In this document: positions 39,401-48,900 of the stretch, in pieces
Numbering within the stretch: position 1 is the first letter of the stretch
Layout: every line of letters begins with the position of its first letter
Origin: Albula goreensis
Taxonomy: Eukaryota > Chordata > Actinopteri > Albuliformes > Albulidae
DNA length: 64,000 bases
NCBI GenBank assembly: GCA_022829145.1
Contig: CM040765.1
Coordinates: 14,285,792 to 14,349,791 of the forward strand
Direction of reading: 5' to 3'
The notes under the pieces: model-generated
Told to the model about the DNA's origin: nothing
Database searches by the model: none
Seen by the model: the letters and a program-made list of their open reading frames with translations, nothing else
Program-made: the position numbers and the translations under genes

Positions 39401-42370
39401 CCATTAGGAAACTCACTTGAACCACCTCTACAGCAAGAGGTCTTACTTTCTCTGCATGAGTCCTGAAAACAGATTTGCTTCACATTCTTAAAAGTGAATC
39501 AATTTCTTCCCTGCTGCTCATCTGGTTTGCTCCTGTTTTCTGAGAAACATTTAAACTGTGGACAGCCTATGGATAGCTGAATCCTTAGCTACAAGTTGTA
39601 CAGTGGGATAAAGGGTTGAATATTAGGGCATTTATATTCACTGTTAACACTTTCTCTTTATTTTAAATTAACAAATATAATAACATGAAGGATCATTCCA
39701 CTTGTTTCAACAGGTTTTGAAGTGACTGACACAGGAACACTATATTGCGCAAGTGACAATTATTTTCCTTATATATAAAATCGTATGTTACAAACATTCT
39801 GAAATAGAAAGATAATCATTTTTCATAAGTTGTTTTCATGTGGCAAAAATCATGTACTGCTAACAAGCCTAGAACAGCTAAGGAAATGCAAGTAAAGAAA
39901 TGGGGGTAGTGTGGTACATTTTGCCAGTTTCTGATTGAAGTTTTATTATCAAACATGAGTTGAGATGAGACATTATATACAAAACACACAAAGATGAAAC
40001 ATGTACCTGCAATGTATCAAAAGGTGAAAAAATTGCCATGTTTGTCATGTAACACATTTTGCACTGATATATGGGTCAATTACGATCACACCCAAACAAA
40101 GCTCTCTGTTGACACATTGCACGAGACTTTCCAGGGCAGGTTTTGGTTGCCCGGACACCATATAGCAAGAGAAGAAGCTGTGGTGGGGCCAAGTCAACAG
40201 AACTTCAGTCTAAAGAGTATCACAAATCTTGCTTGCAAATACAGAGCTTATTTAGAAATTGACTTGTCTGTTTCATTGCTAAGGATGGTAGAAATAAACC
40301 GAGAGGCACCATACACAGTGACAGTAAACACAATTAGCTAGTAAACACTGAACGCAATGCTTGCAGTGGGGGCAGTTACCGAACAATAGTTTGTAAACAG
40401 TGCTTGTGACCAAATGGTTTCAGGATATAGACATGGGTCTTGCAACATTTCACTAGACTATAGCGTCTTTGGCAGCATTATGAAAATGTACGACATACAA
40501 TATGTGTCAGCATGGATAGCACTGACAGAAAATTACATTCTGCAATAAATATGACAAATATTCATTCAAAGCCCTGGAACCAGGTACCGTGTATGACAAG
40601 GCGCAAAAATTCACGCAGAACTTGCGCCAAACGGCTACGTTCCCAGGAAGTGCCAACCACAACAGAGTGCTTCACTGTTGCTGTTAACGGGGTCTTGGTG
40701 TGATGTCATTTATAGCCTAAGCCTGTCGCTGACTCTGCAAAAGGAACTAAGTGTAACATCCAGCAGCGCTCATCTTGGTTCAATCAGAGGGCCCGCATAA
40801 TACCTTGTGTCAGGCTCAAACAAGCCTTTCATTTACTATCTTATCTTCCAAGTCTGTGTTCGTCCGATAACTTGAAAGTTGGGAGGGAAAAGAAAGCCAT
40901 TTGGTTTTCAAGAGTCAATAAGACCTAACATTCTTAATAATGGGCTGTGATTGTTTTTCCTGGGTTTGAGATTGTTTTTCTGTTTTGTCAGAAGGAAATA
41001 CTGTCCCTAGATTTTTGGGAAACATTCCAAGAAAAATACAATACTCCGTTGGCTATAGTTAAATAGCCCCACTCGCTGAAACTAGTCACCTCAGATGTTC
41101 TCTTTTGCTGAGCGTTAAGACTTATTTTCCATCTACTGTGAAATATTTTTACAAGTGCAAGCGAAGTGCTGAATAAGGCCTCAATGATCTGAAACGGTTT
41201 TTTGGTTTTGAAAATGTCAGGGATCTGCATAAACTTATTTCTGAAGGGGGAAATGTAAGTACACATGAACACGTTGACAGTGCAATCAGATTTCTTTAAT
41301 ACGGAAAAAACTAAACTCTTAAAAGTAAACTCTTTATGGTACATTGATGTTTTTTACTTAAGCTGGCGTGTATTTTCCACATCATAAGTCACCGAGCCAA
41401 TTCCTCATAAGGCAAGCAGGGGCTGAAGCCTGACACGCCGGTGTCCCGATGAACACAAAGGACCGGCTTGAAGACATTTTCTGCCCTAGTAGAATTGCAT
41501 TGCTGCTCCTGGCAAACTTCGTGGTCACCACGAGTGAACAGTCATTGAGCGGATGTGCGTCTATTTTTCCCTTGTTTTAACGACTCCATGTCAATGGTAG
41601 AGAAGCTTGAACCATGAATAATGATATTTGCCACAAATGAGCACATTCGATGTCAAAACTTTATCATACAAAGTAATGCAAAACTTACCAGTACCAAAAT
41701 GAAAACCAGAGCTATGTTCTATCTAGACTGGGGAAAAAGTCGGAATTAAATAAATGATAGTAGTAATTAACATGGAAAAGAGGCAGCAATAGACAACTTT
41801 GTTAAATATCGGATCATGAGAATAAATCATTAATGTAAGGCTACTGACATACAATTGAAAACGTTTTCCCTTGTATGTAAATCTGTCTCGACACGCGCTT
41901 ATGCCTTTAAGGGATTCTCACAAAAGATGTTTTCTGAAACTCCAAAACAACACGAAGGTTGTTAGTACGACGAAGAATGAAAATCCTGCCTGTGGTTTAC
42001 AAACAAAAAAAAATGTTTTTCCCCAAAGGATTAGGTAGACTCATTGCCAGGACGGCGTTATTTCATCATGCAAAATAAAAAGTGTATTAAACTGACATGG
42101 ATTCAAAATGGTTCGTAAAAAAAAAAACAAGCTGCGTTTTCACTACATTTGCAAGTATACATGCAAATATGAAGTCAGATAAGCAGATTCAATTGGTTCA
42201 GTTAATGATTTAAGGAAAGAAACAAAGCATTCCGACTGAGGAGTACTTCTATGATTAATTATTTAGGCTACCTATACTAGAAATAAAACTCAGCCATATA
42301 ACCAGAAACCAGAGCATGCACCACACACGTTTAGTTAAGTTGCCCATTTAGCAAACTAACCTGTGCTCAT
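14408..42370 (-). CDS. fgd6: fgd6, FYVE RhoGEF and PH domain protein 6 (full coding span, 21 exons)
   Basis: Guanine nucleotide exchange factor, known in the family for Cdc42, with phosphoinositide binding at membranes and endosomes. Coding exons: 42370-42361, 38426-36092, 28279-28144, 25404-25337, 25228-25198, 21198-21047, 20193-20037, 19608-19521, 19037-18987, 18823-18765, 18417-18346, 17889-17821, 17379-17296, 17035-16956, 16834-16733, 16316-16170, 15971-15869, 15570-15455, 15284-15156, 14840-14692, 14444-14408. They give about 1391 residues (human about 1430): proline-rich N-terminus, acidic linker, DH (about 835-1030), PH (about 1055-1155), FYVE with WIPD and RRHHCR (about 1184-1243), and C-terminal PH. 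The total is 4175 nt, one short of a multiple of three; the missing base is in the fifteenth exon. Confidence 0.96.
14673..14689 (+). promoter_or_regulatory. SBS-type motif (ZNF143/THAP11 site)
   Basis: ACTACAATTCCCAGCAT is an exact match to the core of the well-known SBS motif. It abuts the donor of fgd6 exon 20. Confidence 0.55.
14692..14840 (-). CDS. fgd6: fgd6 exon 20 (second PH domain)
   Basis: It encodes [20 protein letters not shown], then [20 protein letters not shown] and KAEDAQTAQ. Confidence 0.96.
15156..15284 (-). CDS. fgd6: fgd6 exon 19 (second PH domain)
   Basis: It has 43 codons: [40 protein letters not shown] and ASE, nearly identical to human. Confidence 0.97.
15455..15570 (-). 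CDS. fgd6: fgd6 exon 18 (linker to second PH domain)
   Basis: It encodes [20 protein letters not shown], then [18 protein letters not shown]. The end matches human [15 protein letters not shown]. Confidence 0.95.
15869..15971 (-). CDS. fgd6: fgd6 exon 17 (FYVE domain, second half)
   Basis: It encodes [20 protein letters not shown], then [14 protein letters not shown], with the last zinc-binding cysteines and the RVC motif. Confidence 0.95.
16170..16316 (-). CDS. fgd6: fgd6 exon 16 (FYVE domain, first half)
   Basis: It has 49 codons: a short glycine- and alanine-rich start, [20 protein letters not shown], then [17 protein letters not shown]. It holds the WIPD and RRHHCR motifs that bind phosphatidylinositol 3-phosphate. 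Confidence 0.97.
16733..16834 (-). CDS. fgd6: fgd6 exon 15 (end of first PH domain, frame disrupted)
   Basis: It encodes [20 protein letters not shown] and RKKITF, and in the next frame PSKSQEE. The exon is 102 nt long, but the neighbours require 103. The missing base is in the T and C run at 16751-16759, where human has a cysteine codon. It is probably a sequence error; if real it would truncate the protein before the FYVE domain. Confidence 0.88.
16956..17035 (-). CDS. fgd6: fgd6 exon 14 (first PH domain)
   Basis: It encodes [20 protein letters not shown] and SFILSA, and ends inside a serine codon. Confidence 0.95.
17090..17240 (+). repeat. tRNA-derived SINE, degraded
   Basis: It contains TTGTAACCCAGAGGTTCC, the B box GGTTCAAATCCC, and TTGTACCTGTGAGCGAAAGG before AACTTAACCTCAG. 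It lies in the intron between fgd6 exons 13 and 14. Confidence 0.7.
17296..17379 (-). CDS. fgd6: fgd6 exon 13 (first PH domain)
   Basis: It has 28 codons in phase 0: [20 protein letters not shown] followed by LLSLAGMK. Confidence 0.97.
17697..17746 (+). repeat. L2-type LINE or SINE 3' tail
   Basis: AAGCACTTTGAGCTGG followed by ACGCTACATAAATAAAGTTG is the usual end of fish L2 elements. The body upstream (about 17500-17696) is too worn to classify. Confidence 0.6.
17821..17889 (-). CDS. fgd6: fgd6 exon 12 (first PH domain)
   Basis: It has 23 codons in phase 0: [20 protein letters not shown] followed by FFL. Confidence 0.97.
18346..18417 (-). CDS. fgd6: fgd6 exon 11 (DH-PH linker)
   Basis: It has 24 codons: [20 protein letters not shown] followed by QPGR, nearly identical to human. 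Confidence 0.97.
18765..18823 (-). CDS. fgd6: fgd6 exon 10 (end of DH domain)
   Basis: It encodes [19 protein letters not shown], matching human [16 protein letters not shown]. Confidence 0.95.
18987..19037 (-). CDS. fgd6: fgd6 exon 9 (DH domain)
   Basis: It encodes [16 protein letters not shown], between phase 1 junctions that fit both neighbours. Confidence 0.93.
19370..19385 (+). promoter_or_regulatory. CTCF-type motif
   Basis: CCACCAGAGGGCAGCG is a full match to the CTCF core. It lies in the intron between fgd6 exons 8 and 9. Confidence 0.5.
19521..19608 (-). CDS. fgd6: fgd6 exon 8 (DH domain)
   Basis: It encodes [20 protein letters not shown] and IPQYQLLLT, with the DH signature [11 protein letters not shown]. 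Confidence 0.97.
20037..20193 (-). CDS. fgd6: fgd6 exon 7 (DH domain)
   Basis: It encodes [20 protein letters not shown], then [20 protein letters not shown] and [12 protein letters not shown]. Confidence 0.97.
20976..20992. repeat. AT microsatellite
   Basis: Short run of alternating A and T. Confidence 0.85.
21047..21198 (-). CDS. fgd6: fgd6 exon 6 (DH domain)
   Basis: It encodes [20 protein letters not shown], then [20 protein letters not shown] and [10 protein letters not shown]. It is the most conserved part of the DH domain and is rich in G and C. Confidence 0.97.
21199..25197. other. fgd6 intron between exons 5 and 6
   Basis: No gene seen. The parts 24000-24320 and 24700-24960 are richer in G, C and CpG than their surroundings and could be conserved control elements; this is inference only. 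Confidence 0.4.
24427..24457. repeat. TG microsatellite
   Basis: Pure TG run. Confidence 0.95.
25198..25228 (-). CDS. fgd6: fgd6 exon 5 (31-nt microexon, DH domain)
   Basis: This very short exon encodes [10 protein letters not shown]. It has the acceptor TTACAG and the donor GTAAGT. Confidence 0.93.
25337..25404 (-). CDS. fgd6: fgd6 exon 4 (start of DH domain)
   Basis: It encodes [20 protein letters not shown] followed by K. Of two overlapping GT sites the one before GTGAGT is chosen, because only it keeps the frame into [11 protein letters not shown]. Confidence 0.93.
25405..28143. other. fgd6 intron between exons 3 and 4
   Basis: No gene seen. A short L2-like tail (GCGTATTGTGGCAAATG and TGCGCTACACAAGTAAAAG) lies at about 26430-26480. 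Confidence 0.45.
28144..28279 (-). CDS. fgd6: fgd6 exon 3 (acidic linker)
   Basis: It encodes [11 protein letters not shown], then [20 protein letters not shown] and LPGDRQ, matching the human acidic linker SSKGEPDPLEDKQ. Its phases join exons 2 and 4. Confidence 0.95.
28340..28411. repeat. CA microsatellite with CG interruptions
   Basis: CA-rich run with CGCA and TATA interruptions, just upstream (in the transcript) of the fgd6 exon 3 acceptor. Confidence 0.9.
30541..30680 (+). repeat. tRNA-derived SINE, strongly degraded
   Basis: GCAGTGAAACAATGGGGCAC, then GAGTTCAAATCCTGGGTG and ACATACTTAACCCTGAA, follow the same order as the other SINE copies. Confidence 0.55.
31722..32182. repeat. 460-bp pyrimidine-rich tract
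   Basis: Almost only C and T on the plus strand with few breaks; the fgd6 transcript would carry the purine-rich strand. Confidence 0.85.
32616..32626. repeat. C homopolymer
   Basis: A run of eleven C in the fgd6 intron; prone to slippage and to sequencing error. Confidence 0.9.
36092..38426 (-). CDS. fgd6: fgd6 exon 2 (large N-terminal exon)
   Basis: About 778 codons are open without a break. The exon begins [11 protein letters not shown] and has repeated PIAPKP and AVAPKP motifs, likely SH3 ligands. It has a run of glutamates (about 37104-37130), [15 protein letters not shown] (conserved in human), and a tyrosine-rich end: [20 protein letters not shown], then [20 protein letters not shown]. 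The middle is poorly conserved, as in other fish and mammals. Confidence 0.97.
38427..42360. other. fgd6 first intron
   Basis: AT-rich, with no recognised element. An open frame of 115 codons (39994-40341, plus) resembles no known protein to me. Confidence 0.45.
42361..42370 (-). CDS. fgd6: fgd6 exon 1 (start codon, MSTG)
   Basis: ATGAGCACAG then donor GTTAGT. Spliced to the next exon it reads [15 protein letters not shown], which matches the human start [17 protein letters not shown] in position and phase. Confidence 0.85.
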
Positions 42371-42889
42371 GATTCCCCAAACTCGGTCGTTACTCCATGA
42401 ATAACTTTCTTTTAGTCTTCCAGTCTTCGCGAGAAACTTTGTAGATCTTCACTTTGTAGACGCAGCATTGCTGTTTCTTTTATCCACGAGACAACGTCCA
42501 AGTATAGTGCCAAATGATTATCCACGAAAATATCGCAGTTTTTCTTCTCTTTGTACACTAAACACAAGCGCGTTCTCAGCGCTTTCCTTCACACTTTTCA
42601 CAATCCTTTCGTCGCTGGAGTTCTGCACAATCTCGCTCACGCTCGCCGCTGGAAAGCTGTGTCTCTCATCTCAATTGCACCACATTTCCACTAGAGGTAC
42701 CTCTCAACGAGACAAGAACACCAACCGGTTTAGAACACTGATGCATTATGGGGAATAGAGTTTAAAAAAATAAATAACCTCCTTGTATCTTGCGTTTACA
42801 CAACTTCTGGCTCCCTTTGACTTTCTTGGACTACAAACCCAGAATGCGTAACGATCAGCTAGACAGCTAGCTACCTATGGCGGAGAGCA
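42371..42889. promoter_or_regulatory. shared bidirectional promoter of fgd6 and vezt
   Basis: The two start codons diverge and are 519 bp apart. The stretch holds many CpG in its left part (42440-42670). ACTACAAACCCAGAATGC at 42830-42847 is an SBS-type ZNF143/THAP11 motif, and a weaker inverted copy lies at 42743-42761. These are typical of bidirectional housekeeping promoters. Confidence 0.7.
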
Positions 42890-42897
42890 ATGACTGA
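42877..42897 (+). CDS. upstream ORF overlapping the vezt start
   Basis: ATG at 42877 opens MAESND and stops at TGA 42895-42897, overlapping the vezt ATG (42890-42892) in another frame. It is present in the mRNA only if transcription starts upstream of 42877. Confidence 0.55.
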   Translation: MAESND

Positions 42898-42925
42898 GGA
42901 GTTTGATGAAGAGGTGGTATTCGAG
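42890..42925 (+). CDS. vezt: vezt exon 1 (start codon)
   Basis: [12 protein letters not shown], then donor GAG|GTTCGT. The donor is weak at positions 3 and 4, but phase 0 and the human protein support it. A G stands at position -3 of the ATG. Confidence 0.9.
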
Positions 42926-45900
42926 GTTCGTGCAGCACTGGTGTTAAATTTCATAAGATGAAGCCACTTCATTTCTTTGTGATTTATGCTGTTTCAGATG
43001 TCGCTGACATTGTCATCTTGATTCCATATTAGACTGGATAACCATTGCAGTCGGTGGTGATGCGCGATTGCTAGCCGGCTACCCAGATAGCTAGGGATCT
43101 GTGTACTATGTCAATGATGTCCCGTTATATTATGTTGTAAGCCACTGGTTACAAAGAGAATTAATTTGTAAGTTATCTTCTGTGCTACAGTCTCTTGTTT
43201 GCAAGCCGTGCAGCTGGTCTTGTCACTGCACTGATGCAAGCGTTGTCATTTATTTAAAATGTTGCTGTCAAACATCTCACCGTCCTGCATCCGCCTGTCA
43301 AAATACATGCACGTGTAAGGGATCTCTGGCAAGCCAGGGTTCGAAAGCGCAATGATGGGGAGTGAAATTTAAGTCAAGCTAGCTTAATGCTAACGTTAGC
43401 TAACTTGTTGCTTGTAAATGTACCTTTAGCTCGTTAAATGAACACTGTGTTACGAGATTCTTCTCCTGCAGCAGTGAATTGGCAGCTGGGGTGGTGGAAT
43501 TGGGTCAGTGTTTTTATTAAAAACTAGAGCATGAAATACGCGTTGCAACTGCAGGACATCTGGCTCCATTGAAACAGTTCTGGAGAATCCTCGATCCTGA
43601 TGCCGAGCAGCATGCAGAAATCAAAGCGAGCTTTCATTTTAATGCAATAATCTGCATAAAAAATAAATAATATTTAGTCACGTAGGTGCGACGCTGACAA
43701 GAACAAGTGACAGTGCCCAGGTTTGGCATCTACAATACTAGCTTTTGCTTGCAGTCCTCTGATTGTTGGAGGGTCTGTCACTGTTATATTGTAACTATAA
43801 ATTGTTAGAAGTAATATTTAAAAGTAATGTTTTTTCACAGATTAAATGCGACTTACTCTTCAAGCTCTGGTAATGATTCAGCTGGAAATTTGTATTTTGT
43901 CTGCTCAGCCAAAGATTTGTCTGTGGTTGTGACACCTGTTTTCGACTACTTGTATTTCCATATACTAAATTACATTGTCAGATAAAATTGAGTCCTGAAG
44001 CTATGGATGATGTCAAGTAATTTTTCTTTATATTTTCACTGTTTCTTTCTTAGACTGGCATTTGTTGTAAATTTTATGGAACGATAAACAAATTAACCTC
44101 ACATTCAAACAACCCCAATATCCACTATGTAGGAAAGCTCAGATTTAACCAATGTAAATATGAAAACAAGGGACAAATTCTTACACAGGAGCCATTTTAT
44201 TTGGAAACCTGTCAAAACATCAAACAGCTATGCAATAGTAAGCCTGACATGCTTTTAAACAGTTGCATTTTAGAACAGAAATGTGTACTTGGGAATGGTG
44301 GCGGCAGTGTTTTGCATATTTCTGATGTTTTCTTGATTGTGCTGGTGGAGATTCCAGTCGTAACGTGTTATTTCGGGTTTTCTCGGGATAACGGCTTGCC
44401 TTGTTTAGGACGACGCCCACGTGTGGGAAGCTGTGGGGCGCGCACGTCACTCTCCTCACGTGTGGCGCGTGGTCTCTCATTAAACGGGCCTTTGCGGGTT
44501 CAAGCTCTGAATCTGCGGCATGGGACCTTGGCTCAGCTAATTCCTTAAGTTTTATTCTTCTTCCAGATGTAGGCTTATTCAATTAATTCATTTTGTGGGA
44601 AAAGAGGGGTATTCAGAATGTGGCTGGCAACAAGAAAAGCAGATGCATCATGTTGCTGTTGGTTCAAGGGAACAGCTGAGGGCAGCGATTCTGGTGTGGA
44701 GGGCAGAGGGAAAAACACACCGGTGCTCATCACACTCCAATCATCCCCCAAGTAAATTGTGTCTGCTGTCTGGAGCCGAGACACCGAATTGCAGTACTGT
44801 ATGTCTTGAAAGGAGGGTGGAGTAATAGTTTCGGTGTTGAATAAACATGTAAATACACAATAACAGTGCTCGACCCGAGATGAAAACCAGCAGCTCTCTG
44901 GTAACCGGGCTAGTTATAGGGGTCCCTGATGAGATATAGCAAGCAGTTCCTGAAGGCCTGACTGAATGAAATACTTTGTGATCTGTAAATGATGATTCCT
45001 GGCTGTTGGGTGGTCAGGTACTGGATGTGGACTGTTCCAGTGCCAGCTGTCTTCACCGGCCATTGCGATACATAATTAGCTGTAGCTTCACCCAGGGAGG
45101 GAGGGAGTAGGTGGGCAGGGTTGTCTCATTGCTCAGCGGTGATGTCTTTTGGTCAGTCTGCCTGCAAAAACCTACATATGTCTTCCTTAACTCAAATGCC
45201 CCTGCAAGCTTAGCTTGTGGACTACAGTGGGGAAAAGAGGGGGTGGCTGACATCATGTTGTTAGCAGAATTGGTAGCAGAGTCTGCAGCAATAAGCACTG
45301 TTTGTGAATACCACTGTGGGATACAAGATAGATGAGAAAACGGGGGATAGCATTAAAAGAGACCATTCCATCTTGTTTGCTATATATCTACAGAATCCTG
45401 TTGGAGTACAATGTTCCCACCTCCCTTCCCAAGGGCAGAAATAAAGACGAAAGCTCTTTACTGAAATCCATCAGGAATGATAAACCATGCTGGTTGCTAC
45501 TTATCAGTACAGTGGATGCATTCTGGATGCTATAGACTACAGGCACTCAGGGTGTTGGTGTTTTATCAGGGCCACATTTTACTGTGCCTTCTTTTGAAAA
45601 CAAAAGTAACAAAACAAAAATAGGAATTGTGAGGCATTAGGCATTGTTGTGTGAAGGAAATATCAGTGTTTTTGTAGTCCCTTGTTTCACAAAAGAGATT
45701 GCCCTACATTTCCTGAGTTTAATGACATCATGATTGATATGACGGAAGGAAATGTATCTTTCTGACTCTTACTGTCCTTGTTGCAGTGCAGTGAAAAGCA
45801 TCCTCTGGTATTTTCTTCGGACATTTATATGTTTTGTGGAGCCCTTCTAAAACATATTGAGTCCTCAGGAGTAAAGACAGGATTTGACATTTGACATTTT

Positions 45901-48900
45901 TGTTCAACTCCAACAGTGGTTTGGTGTGTAGCCTCATGGTTGTGAACCTGGGTTTGTAGCTCATTGCTAGCAGTTTCAGTCCCCACACTGCTATAGTATC
46001 CTTGGGCAAAGTATTTAATCTGAATTGCTTAAGTAAAAATACTCAGCTACATCAGTAAATACTATACAAAATGGTAAAGTCTCAGCTTCTGGATAAGACA
46101 GATGGCATAATTGTTTAAATGTAAAATGAAAGGTTACTCTGAAGACCTATATGTTTCACTTCTCTACCCCTGAAACGCATTCTATCTCTCAAATATGACT
46201 CCCCCTTACACAGCTGTGAGTTACTGTGTGGAGGCTGTGCCCCTGATGAGTTTTCCACTGTTTAGTTGTTGTGATTAAAAGGGTGGTATATATTATATAT
46301 ATATTTGTCCTATACATATTATATATATGTATATATTTCTTTCTCCCCTTTTTTTCTTCCTCTCTCACCAGAACTCTCCGCTGTTCCAGTACTTGCAGGA
46401 TCTAGGACACTCGGATTTTGAGGCATGTCCGACTGTGTCGCAGGAGGAGGAAGAGCGGGGCAGGGGATCGGGGGAGGGGCCCTTCCCGCAGGATGTTCTC
46501 GCCCCACTCAGAGTGAGTACCACCTTATCCCCCCCCCACCCCTTGTGTCTAAGGCACAGGCCCTTTCCTTTCTCATTCAGGCCCTGCAGTATCCGCCTTC
46601 ACCCACACCCTTCACCACCTCGTCCTCGGTGTGGGAAAAAAGCCACGGCCGTCCTTTTTTTGCCATTTTGAGGTTGACACAAGAATTGAGATCTTGCTTG
46701 CATCATCGTCTGTGTGTCGGTGTTTCATGGCTCTGTGACTAATGCAATTTATTCAAAGTGCCGTCGAGCTGCAGCTTTTCTAATGCAACCAAAAAGTCAT
46801 GTTTTTTTGAGATAAGTTTTTTTTTGTTTTTTTATGGCATCATAAATATGCTGCTCCGCTGCTTCCCTGAGAGAGAGTCTTGAGCACGGGGACCGTGTTG
46901 TGACCAAGGCTGTGGTGTCAGGGGTCAAAGTTCAGCCGAGTGGTATTGGGCCTTATGCCAGCTTCTTTACATGCTGAATGGAATCAGTGTTTTGGTGGTA
47001 CTAATCAAAGCAGCATGTACACGATAAAGGTAATGCTTAATACATAAGTGGCATTACCCATTTGCAGTAAGTTTTTACAGGGGGAAAACATTTACTGAGC
47101 AAAGAATACATTTGTAAACAAATTTTCACCACCCAAAGTGAACTATGCCCCACTGCAAACCTCCCCTCACAGACTCTAGAGGAAGTGGTCGCACATGACT
47201 CTTACAATTCACATGGGAATTAGCCTGTGCTTGTGTCACTGTGGATGTGACACCAGTTACATATTGCCTATTCCTTTGGAGGAACACAAATTCAGAGTGT
47301 TGACCTCCTGTTAACCTGTAGGAGCCTGTCCAGCCAGGAGACATTGCAAGGGAGTGATGAGACTGGTGACTTTAACCGTCTTTCCCATTTTCTCCAGGTA
47401 AGGCCAGGCTGTTTGTTGCCCAGCCGATGTGGACATCCAGCCATACCCAATAATTGTGTGGCTGTAATTTGAACATTTGCCTGTACTCTGTGAGCATAAG
47501 TAAGAATTCTGACAGCCTAAGTGATATGCACCACAAAATATTAGTGAGAGACAGAGGTTTAGTAGATTCACTGCGTCACCTGAATCATGGTGTGTAATGT
47601 GTATGTATTGAAGTGGGGGTGGGATTAATTTAGGGCAGTTTGCTCTATCATCTGTCTTTCCATGAGGAACCCCACTGTGAGGCCTCTACTGGCCCCTGTT
47701 ACTGTCATAGGCCTCCAGGCCACTAATTACCAGTCCAATGAACTGCAAGGGCATCCAGTCTGTAAATGTGCGTGTGTGTATGTGTGCGTGCGTGTGTACA
47801 TGCATATGTTTATGTGTTTCTGTCTATGTCTGTGTGTGTGTGTGTGTGTGAGTGAGTATATATGTGTGTGTTGTTAGCTGTAATGCTGAGTGAAACAGTG
47901 CATCAGTATGTGCGTTTGTGTGGGTGCTTGTTCATTGTGTACAGTATTGTGGATCAGTTTGTGTGAGTGTGTGTACTGTATGTGTGTGGCTTGCTGTTGT
48001 ATAGCGTGGATCAGCTTTAATGCTGGTCACATGGCAGGGTGTGGGGGGGGGGGGGATTGTGGGATTGTCCCGGTCAGAGCCAGGACGCCGTGGAGCTGAT
48101 TAATATCAGCACAGAGACGTCAGCCTCACAGATTGTGCTCGGGATCGGAGCTGAAACAGCGCCCGCTTGACGGCCTCCTCAGCGCCGGTTCGCACTCTCC
48201 GATGAACGGCAGGCAGAAAGAATGCAGCAGAAGCAGAGGGATGGAGGAGGAGAGGCGTGCAGGAACACAGGGGAAGGTATTTACATGCAGGTGTTTGGTC
48301 CTGTCTGTTTGGGTGCTGTTTGGGGCAGTGGATTTATTTAAGGCACGTGCTCCTGATCCCGCGTGGAAAGCTGCGCCGTTGCTGGATCTGGCTGAAAAGG
48401 CTCCTTTGTGGCCACTCATTTCACATTTAACTTCTTCTGATCCTGTTTGTGTGGGAGAAGGGGAATTCTGAAGTCTTGGCCAAACGTTGACCCTTACCTC
48501 TCTAAAACTTTTATCCCATTACATTTGGAGCATTTGTCCAGAGCATTTTGACATTTTTTAACACTCGTTTCAATTTATCTTGCTCGATATTGTAGGAAGC
48601 AATTTAAGTGAAGTGCCTTACTCATTGATATATTGGGAATCGAACCTCTACCCCAGGGTTGAAAGCCAAGCTCCATAGCTATTAAACTACACGGCCGCTT
48701 CATTTGTTTTTATTCCTCACTACTGGTGAACGCTTGAAAAAAAATCTTTTTTGGATCGAGGGGGATGTTAGCTTTTAGGTCAGTCTTGTGATGTTTATCC
48801 CCCCTCTGGTTGCATCTATTTAGCCCTGAACTCCATATTTTCATTTGGATGAAAATGCTCTGTCAGTGGCAAGTTCCTCCCTGGGAGGTCTGCTCATGAC

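Larger units (their letters stand above)
42926..46371. other. vezt: vezt first intron
   Basis: It holds a GCTAACGTTAGC patch (43370-43405), a CpG-rich block with two CACGTG words (44416-44462) and a SINE (45913-46130). No other gene seen. Confidence 0.5.

Noticed and set aside
39994-40341. 115-codon open frame in fgd6 intron 1
   Set aside because: No recognisable family, no splice or promoter context; AT-rich chance frame.
44490-44520. GGGTTCAAGCTC as a possible tRNA B box
   Set aside because: No matching A box at the right distance and no acceptor stem.
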